From positions 1,234,001 to 1,298,000 of the forward strand of contig LR882958.1 in NCBI GenBank assembly GCA_904830895.1: a stretch of 64,000 nt of DNA. The letters are read 5' to 3'. Below the pieces are notes generated by a model. It was given only the letters and a program-made list of their open reading frames with translations, was not told the origin of the DNA and did no database searches. The position numbers and the translations under genes were made by a program. Shown here piece by piece: positions 45,246 to 54,578 of the stretch; the first letter of the stretch is position 1; each line of letters starts with the position of its first letter. This stretch comes from Planktothrix rubescens CCAP 1459/22 (lineage in GTDB: Bacteria > Cyanobacteriota > Cyanobacteriia > Cyanobacteriales > Microcoleaceae).

Positions 45246-45974
45246 TTAGGCTAAACAAGCCGCAACCAAAAATAAACTATCAACCAAAATTGTACTCAAT
45301 ACCGCTCCCCCAAAAGCCCACCAATGTTGTTCTTTTGATTGTAACGGAAAAACACCAACTCCAAATAAAAATAGGGCAAATCCGACGGCCCAACTAATCC
45401 CCCATGGGGTAGTCACTATTTGCAGGGCGTTTTGAAATATTGGTAAGGCTAAGGCGGGTTCAACGTGCATCAGTTGGCGCCAACTGGGAATTAATCCGGC
45501 GATATAAAAATATCCGTCCGTGACCGCCGTACCAAATAGGGAACCCAAATAAAACCAGTTTCCCACCTTTCCCCAACCTCGATATAAACACCAGATGGCA
45601 AAGGGGACGCCGATAGCTTCTACGGGTAAATGTAAGAGGGGTTCCCAGCATAACCAACCCCAATAGATTGCACCCGTAAACCAACTCCAACTAAAGCCGA
45701 ATAATAAGTCTCCCCAAACCCAAGTGGCGGGTTGTCTGATTAATCTCCAACTAATTCCTAGCCATCCCAATGTCAAAATCACGCTAAATTCTGGCCATTG
45801 TCGGACTAGGGGGGCTTGGAAAAACACCGGGACAGTCACGAGAAATACCGACGCGAAAAATACCAGCCAAGTCTGGGAGATCCTAACTTTGGCCAGAACT
45901 CTCTGAAGGAATCCAGAGGTGGGTTGAATCGGTTGAGTGGTAGTCAAAATAGAACCTAGTAGGATGTTGAGCAA
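45246..45974 (-). CDS. DUF3120 membrane protein
   Basis: The 242-residue integral membrane protein has about six hydrophobic helices (for example QTWLVFFASVFLVTVPVFF, WVWGDLLFGFSWSWFTGAIY and VLSTILVDSLFLVAACL). The tryptophan-rich pattern WGDLLFGFSWSWFTGAIYWG and the overall order match the cyanobacterial DUF3120 family. Function is unknown. It is encoded divergently from cpcG with a 286-bp gap. Confidence 0.75.
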   Translation of the reverse strand: MLNILLGSILTTTQPIQPTSGFLQRVLAKVRISQTWLVFFASVFLVTVPVFFQAPLVRQWPEFSVILTLGWLGISWRLIRQPATWVWGDLLFGFSWSWFTGAIYWGWLCWEPLLHLPVEAIGVPFAIWCLYRGWGKVGNWFYLGSLFGTAVTDGYFYIAGLIPSWRQLMHVEPALALPIFQNALQIVTTPWGISWAVGFALFLFGVGVFPLQSKEQHWWAFGGAVLSTILVDSLFLVAACLA

Positions 45975-46245
45975 TATCTTTAAGATTTATTAAGTAGGTT
46001 ATCATAATTTAATATATCTTGACAATTATCCCCCCCTAGGGGATTTAATCTTTAATTTAGCATAATGGGGATCGGGTATCTGGTGTCAAAAAATGTTACA
46101 TATTGTTGCATGGGTTCAGAAAAACGCCAGATGAGTTGCCGAAATCCCCTAATCTGTACTATAGCCAAGCCTGTCGCTCTAAAGCCCTGAGCGATCGGGG
46201 CAACACCCGACCACAAGATAAAAAATAAAGTTGACCTTCAAAATT

Positions 46246-46252
46246 AAGGAGA
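46246..46252 (+). promoter_or_regulatory. ribosome-binding site that fixes the GTG start of cpcG
   Basis: AAGGAGA lies 8 bases before the GTG at 46261. An in-frame upstream TTG (46231) has no such site and would add ten residues not seen in CpcG proteins. A -10-like TACTAT occurs at 46157-46162. Confidence 0.8.
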
Positions 46253-46260
46253 TATTTAAG

Positions 46261-47013
46261 GTGGCGCTTCCTTTATTAAGTTATGGCCCGACCAGCCGCA
46301 ATGTTCGCGTGGCTGGCTTTGAAGTAGCGGGTGATGAACAACCCAGAGTATTTACGACGGAAAATCTGCCTTCGGCTTCTGAGTGGAATGAGATCATTTG
46401 GGCTGCTTATCGCCAGATTTTCAGTGAACATCAAATGCTCAAAAGCAACGTTCAAACTTGCTTAGAGTCTCAGCTTAAGTTTGGTCAAATTAACGTGCGG
46501 GATTTTATTCGGGGTTTAGCGACTTCCGATCCTTTCCTGCGTCGCAATTACCAAACCAATAGCAACTACCGTTTTGTCGAGATGTGTGTCCAACGCATCC
46601 TCGGACGGGACGTTTACAGCGAACGTGAAAAGATCGCATGGTCTATCGTCGTTGCTAACAAAGGCCCTAAAGGGTTTATTGATGAGTTACTCGATAGCGA
46701 TGAATACCTAGATAACTTCGGGTATGATACGGTTCCCTACCAACGTCGTCGGGTACTACTTCAACGCAATCAAGGTGAAGTTCCCTTTAACCTGAAAACC
46801 CCTCGTTACAACGAGTACCACCGGAACCAACTGGGCTTCCCCCAACTGGTTTGGCAAAATGCGGTTCGTCGTTTTATTCCCCAAGAAAAACAAATCAAAG
46901 CTGGCGATCCCGCACAGTTCCTGGGTTTAGTTACTCCTACCGTTATCCCTGTGACTCGCATTGCTTTAGGTGATATCAATATTGAAACCATGGTTCCCTA
47001 CCGCAAACGCTAA
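46261..47013 (+). CDS. cpcG: phycobilisome rod-core linker polypeptide
   Basis: This is a 250-residue CpcG. It starts [17 protein letters not shown], the classical CpcG start, with GTG read as Met. The PBS linker domain (about 20-180) contains [39 protein letters not shown] and [17 protein letters not shown]. It attaches phycocyanin rods to the allophycocyanin core. It stands alone, not in a cpcBA operon, as is common for cpcG. The C-terminal extension without a membrane helix fits CpcG1-type linkers rather than the CpcL type. A long inverted repeat with a T-run follows. Confidence 0.95.
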   Translation: MALPLLSYGPTSRNVRVAGFEVAGDEQPRVFTTENLPSASEWNEIIWAAYRQIFSEHQMLKSNVQTCLESQLKFGQINVRDFIRGLATSDPFLRRNYQTNSNYRFVEMCVQRILGRDVYSEREKIAWSIVVANKGPKGFIDELLDSDEYLDNFGYDTVPYQRRRVLLQRNQGEVPFNLKTPRYNEYHRNQLGFPQLVWQNAVRRFIPQEKQIKAGDPAQFLGLVTPTVIPVTRIALGDINIETMVPYRKR

Positions 47014-47070
47014 GGTAAACCGATTTTCAACACAAATATTATTAAAATATTGTTGAAAATTGATCAATTC

Positions 47071-47140
47071 TAGGGGCGGAGAATTTGGATCTAAAGTGAT
47101 GAGAACACCATCATTTAATATCTGAATCCTTCGCCCCTAA
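47071..47140. terminator. long imperfect inverted repeat after cpcG, probable terminator or MITE
   Basis: TAGGGGCGGAGAATT... (47071 on) pairs imperfectly over about 30 bp with ...AATCCTTCGCCCCTAA (to 47140), followed by TTTTTG. It separates the convergent cpcG and TerD genes. It may be a small mobile repeat used as a terminator. Confidence 0.65.
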
Positions 47141-47156
47141 TTTTTGAGAATATTGA

Positions 47157-47753
47157 TTACACAAAGGAACGAATAACCCCGTTTAAATTACTTTTTAAGG
47201 GTGTTCCTAATGCTTTGAATTTCCATTGTCCGTTTTCTTGAGAGAGTTCCCCCAGTAACATAGAAGTTTGTCCTGAGTAAGCAGGTTCACCCGAAAGACT
47301 ATAACGAGCAATTTCTTTACCCTTAGCATCTATGGCTCGGACAAAGGCATTTTTAACCATCTCGAAGTTTTGTTGGCGGTCTTCGGCGTGGTATATATTC
47401 ACTCCTAAAATAATTTGATGATAGGTTTTAGGAAGGGTTTTAAAATCAATAATAATTCGTTCATCATCTCCCGATCCTTCCCCTGTGAGGTTGTCTCCTG
47501 AATGAACTACGGTATTATTTTTGGTGGCTAAATGTCCGAAATAAATCACATCTTCTTGCTGATTTTTTAATTTTCCTCGCTCATCTAATAATAGGGCAAA
47601 TCCATCTAAATCGAAATCAGCAGATCCGCTAAATATTCCGCCAAACATTCCTTTTTTAGAGACATCCCACCCTAAGCCCATGACCATTTTTGATAGGTCA
47701 TATTCGCTTTTATCGAGAACAATGCTTTGACCTTTTTTTAAATTAATCGCCAT
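47157..47753 (-). CDS. TerD-family stress protein, third of three
   Basis: The 198-residue TerD/CABP domain protein has the family pattern MAINLKKGQSIVLDKS, GLGWDVSKKG, a calcium-binding-like DNLTGEGSGDDERI and an acidic FDLDGFALLLDERGK. It is more diverged than the other two copies (for example GMFGGIFSGSADFD). TerD proteins are calcium-binding and act in tellurite, phage and other stress resistance. It lies 22 bases after the second copy, so an operon is likely. Confidence 0.88.
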   Translation of the reverse strand: MAINLKKGQSIVLDKSEYDLSKMVMGLGWDVSKKGMFGGIFSGSADFDLDGFALLLDERGKLKNQQEDVIYFGHLATKNNTVVHSGDNLTGEGSGDDERIIIDFKTLPKTYHQIILGVNIYHAEDRQQNFEMVKNAFVRAIDAKGKEIARYSLSGEPAYSGQTSMLLGELSQENGQWKFKALGTPLKSNLNGVIRSFV

Positions 47754-47775
47754 TGTTTAGAATCCTCAAAATAAA

Positions 47776-48345
47776 TTAAACGTATTTGTCTACAAAACTT
47801 TGTAAACCCGCATTATATCCCTGTCCGACGGCTTGAAATCTCCATTCACCATTTTTGAGATATAATCTGCCAAATTCCACGGCGGTTTCCCTGGAAAAGT
47901 CTTCTTCTAAATCATATTTTGTGACTTCGGTTTGAGTGTCGCCATCATAAATTCTGATATAGGAATTTTTCACCTGTCCGAAGTTTTGACGCCGTTGGTC
48001 AGCATCGTGAATAGTCACCACAAAAATTAATTCTTGAATCTCAGGATTGATTTTTGCTAAATCAACAACAAGAGTTTCATCATCCCCGCTTCCTTCTCCG
48101 GTGCGACTATCTCCTAAATGTTTGACGGATTGATCAGGAGAGTTTAAGTTGTTATAAAATACGAAATATTCATCAATGGGAATTTTACCATCTCCTGCTA
48201 ACATAAACAGAGAAGCATCTAAATCAAAGGCTGTTCCGGTATCACTAGCATTGACATCCCAGCCTAAACCAATGGAGGCTCGTTTTAACCCTGGAGCTTC
48301 TTTCGATAAACTGATCCTTTCGCCTTTTTTAATATTAATTGACAT
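47776..48345 (-). CDS. TerD-family stress protein, second of three
   Basis: This is a 189-residue paralogue. It begins MSINIKKGERISLSKEAPGL, then GLGWDVNASDTGTAFDLDAS and GDSRTGEGSGDDETLVV, and ends EWRFQAVGQGYNAGLQSFV. It is nearly co-linear with the first copy, indicating a tandem duplication. The calcium-site acids are conserved. Confidence 0.92.
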   Translation of the reverse strand: MSINIKKGERISLSKEAPGLKRASIGLGWDVNASDTGTAFDLDASLFMLAGDGKIPIDEYFVFYNNLNSPDQSVKHLGDSRTGEGSGDDETLVVDLAKINPEIQELIFVVTIHDADQRRQNFGQVKNSYIRIYDGDTQTEVTKYDLEEDFSRETAVEFGRLYLKNGEWRFQAVGQGYNAGLQSFVDKYV

Positions 48346-48400
48346 GGTTAATCAATTCCTGAAATTGTGAACAAAAAACTAGGTTTTGGGGTTAATCTTT

Positions 48401-48970
48401 TTAGGTATACTGTTTAACAAAGGTTTCTAAACCTGAATTATAACCTTGTCCAACGGCTTGAAATCTCCATTCACCGTCTTTGCGATAGAGGCGACCGATT
48501 TCGATGGCGGTTTCTCTGGAAAAGTCCTCCTCTAAATCATAGCGAGTGATCTCGACGTCGGTTTCATTGTTATAAATTCGGATATAGGAATTACGAACTT
48601 GTCCAAAATTTTGTCTTCTGTTTTCGGCTTCGTAAATAGTGACAACAAAGACAATTTCTTGAATATTAGGATCAACAGTATTTAACTCAACAAAAACTGT
48701 TTCATCATCTCCGCCTCCTTCTCCGGTGCGATCGTCTCCTAAAGATTCTACTGAACCATCGGGAGATTTTAGGTTATTATAAAATACGAAATATTGTTCG
48801 TTGGGAATTTTACCATTACTCCCGATCATAAATACCGATACATCTAAGTCAAAAGCAGCCCCAGTATCAGAAGCGTTAGTATCCCATCCTAATCCCACTC
48901 CGGCTTTTTTGAGACCGGGTGCTTCTTTAGATAGACTAACTCGTTCACCTTTACTTAAATTAATGGTCAT
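48401..48970 (-). CDS. TerD-family stress protein, first of three
   Basis: This 189-residue paralogue leads the minus-strand cluster, starting MTINLSKGERVSLSKEAPGL with GLGWDTNASDTGAAFDLDVS and GDDRTGEGGGDDETVFV. It shares an identical layout and C-terminal EWRFQAVGQGYNSGLETFV with the second copy. Other ter genes (terC, terB and so on) are not adjacent. Confidence 0.92.
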   Translation of the reverse strand: MTINLSKGERVSLSKEAPGLKKAGVGLGWDTNASDTGAAFDLDVSVFMIGSNGKIPNEQYFVFYNNLKSPDGSVESLGDDRTGEGGGDDETVFVELNTVDPNIQEIVFVVTIYEAENRRQNFGQVRNSYIRIYNNETDVEITRYDLEEDFSRETAIEIGRLYRKDGEWRFQAVGQGYNSGLETFVKQYT

Positions 48971-49044
48971 GGCGTTAATTATTTTCCTTAAAATTGACTT
49001 ACAAACATTCTACAATAATCAATGGAACTATTCCGCAAAATCAA

Positions 49045-49116
49045 GATCGCTGATTTAGATGGATTTCACACAAATCTAATCTGTGAAATCAGCGAAATCC
49101 GTGAAAATCAGCGATC
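49045..49116. repeat. 72-bp inverted repeat overlapping the end of def
   Basis: GATCGCTGATTT (49045-49056) is the exact reverse complement of 49105-49116, with TTCACGGATTTCGC-type sequence inside, related to the element at 28462-28542. The stop and last residues of def lie in the right arm. Confidence 0.8.
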
Positions 49117-49631
49117 CGTTTTTGATATTCGGCTTCGGTAACTAAATCTTGGTTACTTTCAACCCGATCTACAAATACAATTCCATTCAAATGATCTAGT
49201 TCATGTTGAAAAATTCTAGCGACAAAATCTGTTAATTGTTGATAGCATAATTCTCCTTCTCGGTTGGTATATTCAATTTCTATAGCCTGATACCGAGGAA
49301 CTAATCCCCTAATTCTAGGGACACTTAAACAGCCTTCCCAGTCTTTAATTGTTTTGTGAGAATGGTTAAGAATTTTAGGGTTAATCATGGCTGTGGGTTC
49401 CATCAAGGGTGCGTTAGGATAGCGCAATGTGGGACGGGAGGAAATAATAAATAAGCGATTGCTAATTCCCACTTGAGGCGCGGCAATCCCCACTCCATTA
49501 GCTTGAGATGCGGTGATAATTAAATTATCAATTAAGGTTTGAATTCGCTCCTCCCTAACATTATTAATCGGATCAGCATAATGTCGTAAAACTTGGTTGC
49601 CCAATTCAAAAATGCCTAAAATTTCACTCAT
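49089..49631 (-). CDS. def: peptide deformylase
   Basis: The 180-residue PDF counts from the ATG at 49631; a TTG at 49652 is the alternative. Motif I GVGIAAPQVG (46-55), motif II EGCLSVP with metal ligand C101, and motif III QHELDHLNG with H143/E144/H147 are all intact. It removes the N-formyl group from nascent proteins. The last residues (ADFHGFR) are encoded by an inverted repeat, so the natural C-terminus may have been replaced. Confidence 0.94.
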   Translation of the reverse strand: MSEILGIFELGNQVLRHYADPINNVREERIQTLIDNLIITASQANGVGIAAPQVGISNRLFIISSRPTLRYPNAPLMEPTAMINPKILNHSHKTIKDWEGCLSVPRIRGLVPRYQAIEIEYTNREGELCYQQLTDFVARIFQHELDHLNGIVFVDRVESNQDLVTEAEYQKRIADFHGFR

Positions 49632-49660
49632 AAATCTCTTTCCATTCAACAATAAACAGC

Positions 49661-50941
49661 TTAGTTAATCCCCTGCTCCTGCGGCATATTGCCAGTTTTA
49701 ACTTCTAAGATTAGGGGATTTCCTTGACGGTTTAGCTCTACTTTCATCGGTATTCCGACATTCTTATTTTGAACTAATTCTTGAACATTATCGGATTTTG
49801 TCATAGGTTTTTCATCAATTTTTACAATAATATCTCCTGGTTTTAATCCAGATTTCATCGCCGGTGAACCTGGAATTACCTTCATAATTAACACACCATT
49901 ATCTTGAGTAATGGGGAAATCTAAATCATGATTTTCTTTTAATTCTTGCAGTAATTCCGGGCTGAGTGTGACCATTTCAATACCTAAATAGGCGTGTTCC
50001 GCCCGTCCAGTTGTAGCTAATTGTTGGGCAATTTGTTGAGCTTTATTAATCGGAATGGCAAAGCCTAAACCTTGAGCACCACTAATAATAGCGGTATTCA
50101 TTCCGATCACTTCTCCCTTGGCATTTAATAGTGGCCCCCCAGAATTTCCGGGGTTAATGGCGGCATCGGTTTGAATAAAACCAATCCGTTTATCAGGAAC
50201 GCCAATATCACTACTTGACCGTCCGGTGGCGCTAATAATTCCCACCGTCACCGAATTATCTAATCCTAATGGGTTGCCAATGGCGATCGCCCATTCCCCA
50301 GGGGATAGGGCCTCAGAATTGCCAATTTTTACGCTAGGCAAATTATCAGCATCAATTTTGATTACGGCCACATCCGTCACCGCATCCGATCCTAATACCT
50401 TGCCATCGAAGCGACGACCATCTTTTAAAACCACTTGCACCCGCTCAGTTCCCTCTACAACGTGGGAGTTAGTCATAATCACGCCATCGGCCGAGAGAAT
50501 AAACCCGGAACCAGTCCCCTGTTCAATCGGGCCATCGGAGCGGCGTTTGGGGGGAGTCGCCCCAAAAAATTCTTCGGGAAAGCCATTTCCAAACTGCTCC
50601 AATCCTCGGCGCTTGGCTTGACGAGAGGCATTAATCCGAACCACAGCCGGCCCAATCTCGTTAACAGCATCGACAATAAAGTTAGAATCTACGGGCTTTG
50701 CAGCCACTTTTTGAGCTAACCAGCTAGTCGGACTGGAGGCAGAATTAGCCTGACCGTTGAAATTAGCAGCAGGGGCGGGGGCAGTTTCGACAGGAGTTTC
50801 AGCGATTGAGGGCGGAACAGTTGAAGCGGTACGGGTGGCTAACCAGCGATCGCCCATCAAGGCTAACCCACCTCCAATTATCAACAGAAACAGGCTCCAG
50901 AGAGGGCTTTTACGATTTTCTTTGTCAGATGTAATTTTCAT
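49661..50941 (-). CDS. HtrA/Deg-type serine protease
   Basis: This is a 426-residue protein. An N-terminal membrane anchor or signal (LWSLFLLIIGGGLALMG at about 14-30) and a Pro/Ala-rich linker precede a trypsin-like domain with triad H160 (TNSHVVEG), D190 (TDVAVIKI) and S267 (NPGNSGGP). A PDZ domain follows (about 320-415, VLIMKVIPGSPAMKSGLKPG). It resembles cyanobacterial HhoA/HhoB/HtrA, periplasmic or thylakoid-lumen quality-control proteases. One PDZ domain, as expected. It is transcribed upstream of def. Confidence 0.93.
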   Translation of the reverse strand: MKITSDKENRKSPLWSLFLLIIGGGLALMGDRWLATRTASTVPPSIAETPVETAPAPAANFNGQANSASSPTSWLAQKVAAKPVDSNFIVDAVNEIGPAVVRINASRQAKRRGLEQFGNGFPEEFFGATPPKRRSDGPIEQGTGSGFILSADGVIMTNSHVVEGTERVQVVLKDGRRFDGKVLGSDAVTDVAVIKIDADNLPSVKIGNSEALSPGEWAIAIGNPLGLDNSVTVGIISATGRSSSDIGVPDKRIGFIQTDAAINPGNSGGPLLNAKGEVIGMNTAIISGAQGLGFAIPINKAQQIAQQLATTGRAEHAYLGIEMVTLSPELLQELKENHDLDFPITQDNGVLIMKVIPGSPAMKSGLKPGDIIVKIDEKPMTKSDNVQELVQNKNVGIPMKVELNRQGNPLILEVKTGNMPQEQGIN

Positions 50942-51137
50942 GTATTGATAACATCAGTAGTTTTGAGGTATTTCCTCGGCTTGCTGGGTTTTTCCAAGCC
51001 TCCGGTTTACGGTATTAACTGTAATCAAAAAAGATATCGAGAGGTTTTTAGGTTATAATCAGGGGTTTGGTTCTCTCGTGAACGTCAGAAATTGTCGGCA
51101 TTATTATTATGCTAACACATACTAATGGAGGTTAACT

Positions 51138-52313
51138 ATGAAATTTATTGTTGAGCAGGACAAATTAAGTTCTAATTTATCTTGGGTATCGAGGGCAATT
51201 CCATCCCGCCCGAATCATCCAATTTTATCGAATATTTTAATTGATGCTGATGCAGAAAATCAACGGTTAAATTTAACCGCATTTGATTTAAGTTTGGGGA
51301 TTCGGGCGAGTATGTCGGCGACGGTCACGGAGGGAGGAACCTTAACTGTTCCGGCTAAATTATTTAATGATATTGTCTCCCGTTTACCTGGGGGAGAAAT
51401 TACCATTGATGATGAAGTTGGGGAAGCAATTGTTAATTTAACTTCCAGTTCAGGAAAGTATCAAGTTCGAGGGATGGCGGCGGAAGAATATCCCGAATTA
51501 CCTTCTATTGAAACGGGGGATTCTATTCATTTGGCGGCGGAATCTTTAATTTTGGGATTGAAGGGAACGTTATTTGCTACGAGTTCCGATGAAACTAAAC
51601 AGGTGTTAACGGGAGTACATTTAAAAGTTCAAAATAATACGATTGAATTTGCATCAACGGATGGTCACAGATTAGCAGTTGTGCAAACAGAAAATTTAAG
51701 TGAAACCGATCCCGATGAGGAATTAGAGGAATTTGAGGTAACAGTTCCAGCTAGGGCTTTAAGGGAAGTAGAACGCATGGTGGCGATGCGAACTGTTGAC
51801 AATCACGGCGGCTCTAAAGATGATTCTCCCGTGGTGATTACCTTGCGATTTGATGAGAGTCAAGTGATTTTTGAACTAGGGGAACAACGGTTAAATACCC
51901 GTAAATTAGAAGGGGCTTATCCGGCTTATCAACAGTTAATTCCCCATCAATTTTTAAATCAAATTAATTTAGATCGGCGGGGATTTGTCGGCGCGTTAGA
52001 ACGAATTGCGGTTTTAGCTTCCCAAAAGAATGATATTGTTAAATGCAGTATTGATCATGTTAATCAACTGATTGCTTTATCCGTAGAAGCCGCCGATGTG
52101 GGTAATGCTTTGGAATCTCTCCCGGCTCAAATTTCTGGGGATGAACCCAAGGAATTAGCCTTTAATGTTAAATACTTATTGGAGGGTTTAAAAGTATTTA
52201 ATACTTCGGAGGTTTCCCTACAATTGAATGCCGCCACAACCCCAGTTATTGTTAATCCTTTGGGGGGGATTAAAATGACTTATTTAGTCATGCCTGTACA
52301 ATTAAGAAATTAA
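51138..52313 (+). CDS. dnaN: DNA polymerase III beta subunit (sliding clamp)
   Basis: This is a 391-residue clamp. It starts MKFIVEQDKLSSNLSWVSRA, with internal RGMAAEEYPELPS, VLTGVHLKV, TDGHRLAVV and the terminal LVMPVQLRN, all family hallmarks. It forms the ring that tethers polymerase III. The ribosome-binding site GGAGGT lies 7 bases before the ATG. A patch TVDNHGGSKDDSP is an extension in domain 2. dnaA is not adjacent in this window. Confidence 0.97.
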   Translation: MKFIVEQDKLSSNLSWVSRAIPSRPNHPILSNILIDADAENQRLNLTAFDLSLGIRASMSATVTEGGTLTVPAKLFNDIVSRLPGGEITIDDEVGEAIVNLTSSSGKYQVRGMAAEEYPELPSIETGDSIHLAAESLILGLKGTLFATSSDETKQVLTGVHLKVQNNTIEFASTDGHRLAVVQTENLSETDPDEELEEFEVTVPARALREVERMVAMRTVDNHGGSKDDSPVVITLRFDESQVIFELGEQRLNTRKLEGAYPAYQQLIPHQFLNQINLDRRGFVGALERIAVLASQKNDIVKCSIDHVNQLIALSVEAADVGNALESLPAQISGDEPKELAFNVKYLLEGLKVFNTSEVSLQLNAATTPVIVNPLGGIKMTYLVMPVQLRN

Positions 52314-52322
52314 TCCCCAAGA

Positions 52323-52353
52323 AATCGGGTTTCTGGGAGAAACCCGGTTTCTG
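52323..52353. repeat. AAACCCGGTTTCT inverted repeat after dnaN
   Basis: AAATCGGGTTTCT and AGAAACCCGGTTTCT form a hairpin behind dnaN, between convergent genes. The same sequence occurs at 37066-37080, 37611-37625 and 37661-37675. It may act as a terminator. Confidence 0.65.
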
Positions 52354-52360
52354 TATTCTA

Positions 52361-53704
52361 TCAAACTTCCCTAAAACATTCTTGAAAATATTGACGATAT
52401 AACTCACAACTGGGAGTAACTAAATTTCCATCAATATAAACCAGTCCCATACTTTTTAGTTTAAACGCTTTCACTTGTTCAATTTTAATAGGTTGATTTG
52501 TACTAATAATTTGTTGATAAGCAGTGACTAAATCAGGATCTTGCTCTAGTAACCATAACTGTTCGTGCAGATGATCTGCATAAATTCCTGTATCACTGGG
52601 AGCTTTTTCTATTAACTCTTGTAGGGAAAAATTATGGCGGACACTATAATCAAGGGCTGATCTAACTAAATAAGGAAATCCTCCTACAAATTCTGTAAAT
52701 TGTGTTAACTCTTGATCTGTTAAGTTTAATCCATATCGTTGAGCTAAAGTTTTAATTTGACTAATATTAAACGGAAGCAAATCAATTCCTAAACCTACAT
52801 TAAACGGAGATTTATTCGTATCTAAAGGAATATAAATATCCGTTGAATAGACAATTACAAACCTTAATTTTTTCCAATTACTAATATCTCTAGTTTCTTC
52901 ATGCCAAGATCGTAATAAAGCTAAGACATCCCGAGCTAAGGACGGATACTCAAATAATTGATTCACTTCATCAATAGCTAAAATAATTGGTTCTTGAATT
53001 GATTCTAATAAATACCCTTGAAAATATAGGGAACTACTGACTAATGTTCCCACATCTTCATCCCAAAAATCATCTATTTTAGACTCTAATTTCAACTGTT
53101 GAGTCACATTTGCACACAGCCAACGGAGGAATTTTTCCGTTGAAGTAAAGACTACACCACTAGCCAGATGGAGACTTAAACGAACGGGATAATAACCTTG
53201 TTGTTGAGCATAATCTAAAATTCGGGCCATTAAGGAGGTTTTACCCATCTTTCTAGGGGCTTTAATTCGCAGTAATGCTCCTTGATTTTGAATCTCTTGA
53301 TAACAAGTTGATTCAATGGGCGATCGCTCAATATAAAATATAGAATTAAGCGGAACTTGACCCTGTGGGGATTCTAAAATATTATGTTCGTTAAAATTGA
53401 TTTTTGGAAATATTTCATGGCTATTTTTCTCGCTTAATTCTCTTTCTAATAAACAGCGACAATTGGTTTTACCGACTTTTTCCCCCACTATATCCGATAA
53501 AAGTTGCCAAAGGTGCGGAGCAACTCCATTTTTTAAGTAATTGGGGGAATAGCCATTTTCTTCAGCAATTTGATCATAGGTTTTTTTATTTTCTAATAGG
53601 GCTTGTTTTAAAATAATTTTCTGGATATAACTCAGAGAGTTTTTCCCTTTAGCAATAATTAACGCTTCTATTAATTCTAAAATTTCCTCAACACTTTTGA
53701 CCAT
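52361..53704 (-). CDS. AAA-like ATPase with vMAP-type N-terminal domain
   Basis: This is a 447-residue protein. The N-terminal 80 residues form an HTH-like domain (AEENGYSPNYLKNGVAPHLW) known from vWA-MoxR-associated (vMAP) proteins. The AAA_35 ATPase domain has a Walker A-like APRKMGKTS at 149-157 and Walker B PIILAIDE with D245/E246. A C-terminal winged-helix-like region follows. Such proteins are thought to be modular sensors or effectors in cyanobacterial signalling or conflict systems. No effector domain is fused here. It converges on dnaN. Confidence 0.8.
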   Translation of the reverse strand: MVKSVEEILELIEALIIAKGKNSLSYIQKIILKQALLENKKTYDQIAEENGYSPNYLKNGVAPHLWQLLSDIVGEKVGKTNCRCLLERELSEKNSHEIFPKINFNEHNILESPQGQVPLNSIFYIERSPIESTCYQEIQNQGALLRIKAPRKMGKTSLMARILDYAQQQGYYPVRLSLHLASGVVFTSTEKFLRWLCANVTQQLKLESKIDDFWDEDVGTLVSSSLYFQGYLLESIQEPIILAIDEVNQLFEYPSLARDVLALLRSWHEETRDISNWKKLRFVIVYSTDIYIPLDTNKSPFNVGLGIDLLPFNISQIKTLAQRYGLNLTDQELTQFTEFVGGFPYLVRSALDYSVRHNFSLQELIEKAPSDTGIYADHLHEQLWLLEQDPDLVTAYQQIISTNQPIKIEQVKAFKLKSMGLVYIDGNLVTPSCELYRQYFQECFREV

Positions 53705-53858
53705 GTTAACCCCAATATTTTTATATCAATAAATTAGACTAATCAATCTGAGTATTTTAAGACTGCTTTAACTAATATACTTATATTCTTATATTATATA
53801 CAAAAATTGTATCTTTGTATAGAGCTACCCATTAAGCTTAGGACAATACTAAACTTTG

Positions 53859-53913
53859 TGGTAGGGGAAATTAATGAATTGCCCCTACCAAAACCTATTT
53901 AGGATTGCTATAT
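53859..53913. repeat. partial MITE-like element B forming the end of the downstream gene
   Basis: TGGTAGGGG (53859-53867) pairs with CCCCTACCA (53882-53890), and the right end ACCTATTTAGGATTGCTATA matches the element B terminus. The stop codon and last five residues of the next gene lie within this end. Confidence 0.65.
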
Positions 53914-54464
53914 TTAATCCAAAGTTCAATTCCTTTTTGAGTGGGTTTTCCCGTGGGAGTAAATGCCCAAATGCTTCGTTTATGTTGGGGGCCATAACTG
54001 ATATGAATCGGTCGATTTTTGCCATAAAAATATAGAGAATCAAAAGGAAGTTGTTGTTTTAAAATCCAATCCACTAATTGATCACTATCTAAATCTAAAA
54101 TTAGGAAATCACAAGCCGCCCCTAACCTTTTACAGTAATATTCTCCATTTTTTTTAACTTCATGGCCAATATGTTGATCCAATTTAGGAGCTACGCGACC
54201 ATTTTTTATTCCGGTAATCGGATCTTTTTTGTCTAAATAAATTCTTAATTTATGGGAACAAAAACCATAGGTTAGTTTAAATTTAGCTAAACCAAAATAA
54301 TCAATAACCGGATCAACAATATAATAATTTAGGTTTTTTAATGCTTGAATTGATTCTTCTGAAGTAGGATAGGGATTAATTTTATCAGAATATTTTTGAT
54401 AAGTATTTGTACAGGTACAAAAATCATTTAAGCTGAGGTATTTTCCTAATTTAACATTTTTCAT
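53895..54464 (-). CDS. M15-like peptidase domain protein, C-terminus formed by a repeat
   Basis: The 189-residue protein counts from the ATG at 54464. The pattern KYLSLNDFCTC, a helical SEESIQALKNL, VDPVIDYFGLAKFKLTYGFC and QHIGHE...LGAACDFLILD, then PIHISYG, resembles the M15 D-Ala-D-Ala carboxypeptidase fold, whose zinc site is H-x(n)-D-x(n)-H. Cell-wall cleavage is possible but not certain. The last residues KYSNPK and the TAG stop are read from the end of MITE B, so the original tail is lost or altered. Confidence 0.6.
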   Translation of the reverse strand: MKNVKLGKYLSLNDFCTCTNTYQKYSDKINPYPTSEESIQALKNLNYYIVDPVIDYFGLAKFKLTYGFCSHKLRIYLDKKDPITGIKNGRVAPKLDQHIGHEVKKNGEYYCKRLGAACDFLILDLDSDQLVDWILKQQLPFDSLYFYGKNRPIHISYGPQHKRSIWAFTPTGKPTQKGIELWIKYSNPK

Positions 54465-54578
54465 GGACAATTGACTAGATTTTTGACTATCATATAATTA
54501 ATCTTAGCCGAATCAGAAACGACGGGATCTAGTTTTGTAGTTAACTAAAATCACGTTATCTTCCAAACCCAAACGATT

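Noticed and set aside
46231-46260. TTG start giving a longer CpcG
   Set aside because: The GTG at 46261 has an AAGGAGA site at correct spacing and begins with the conserved CpcG N-terminus.
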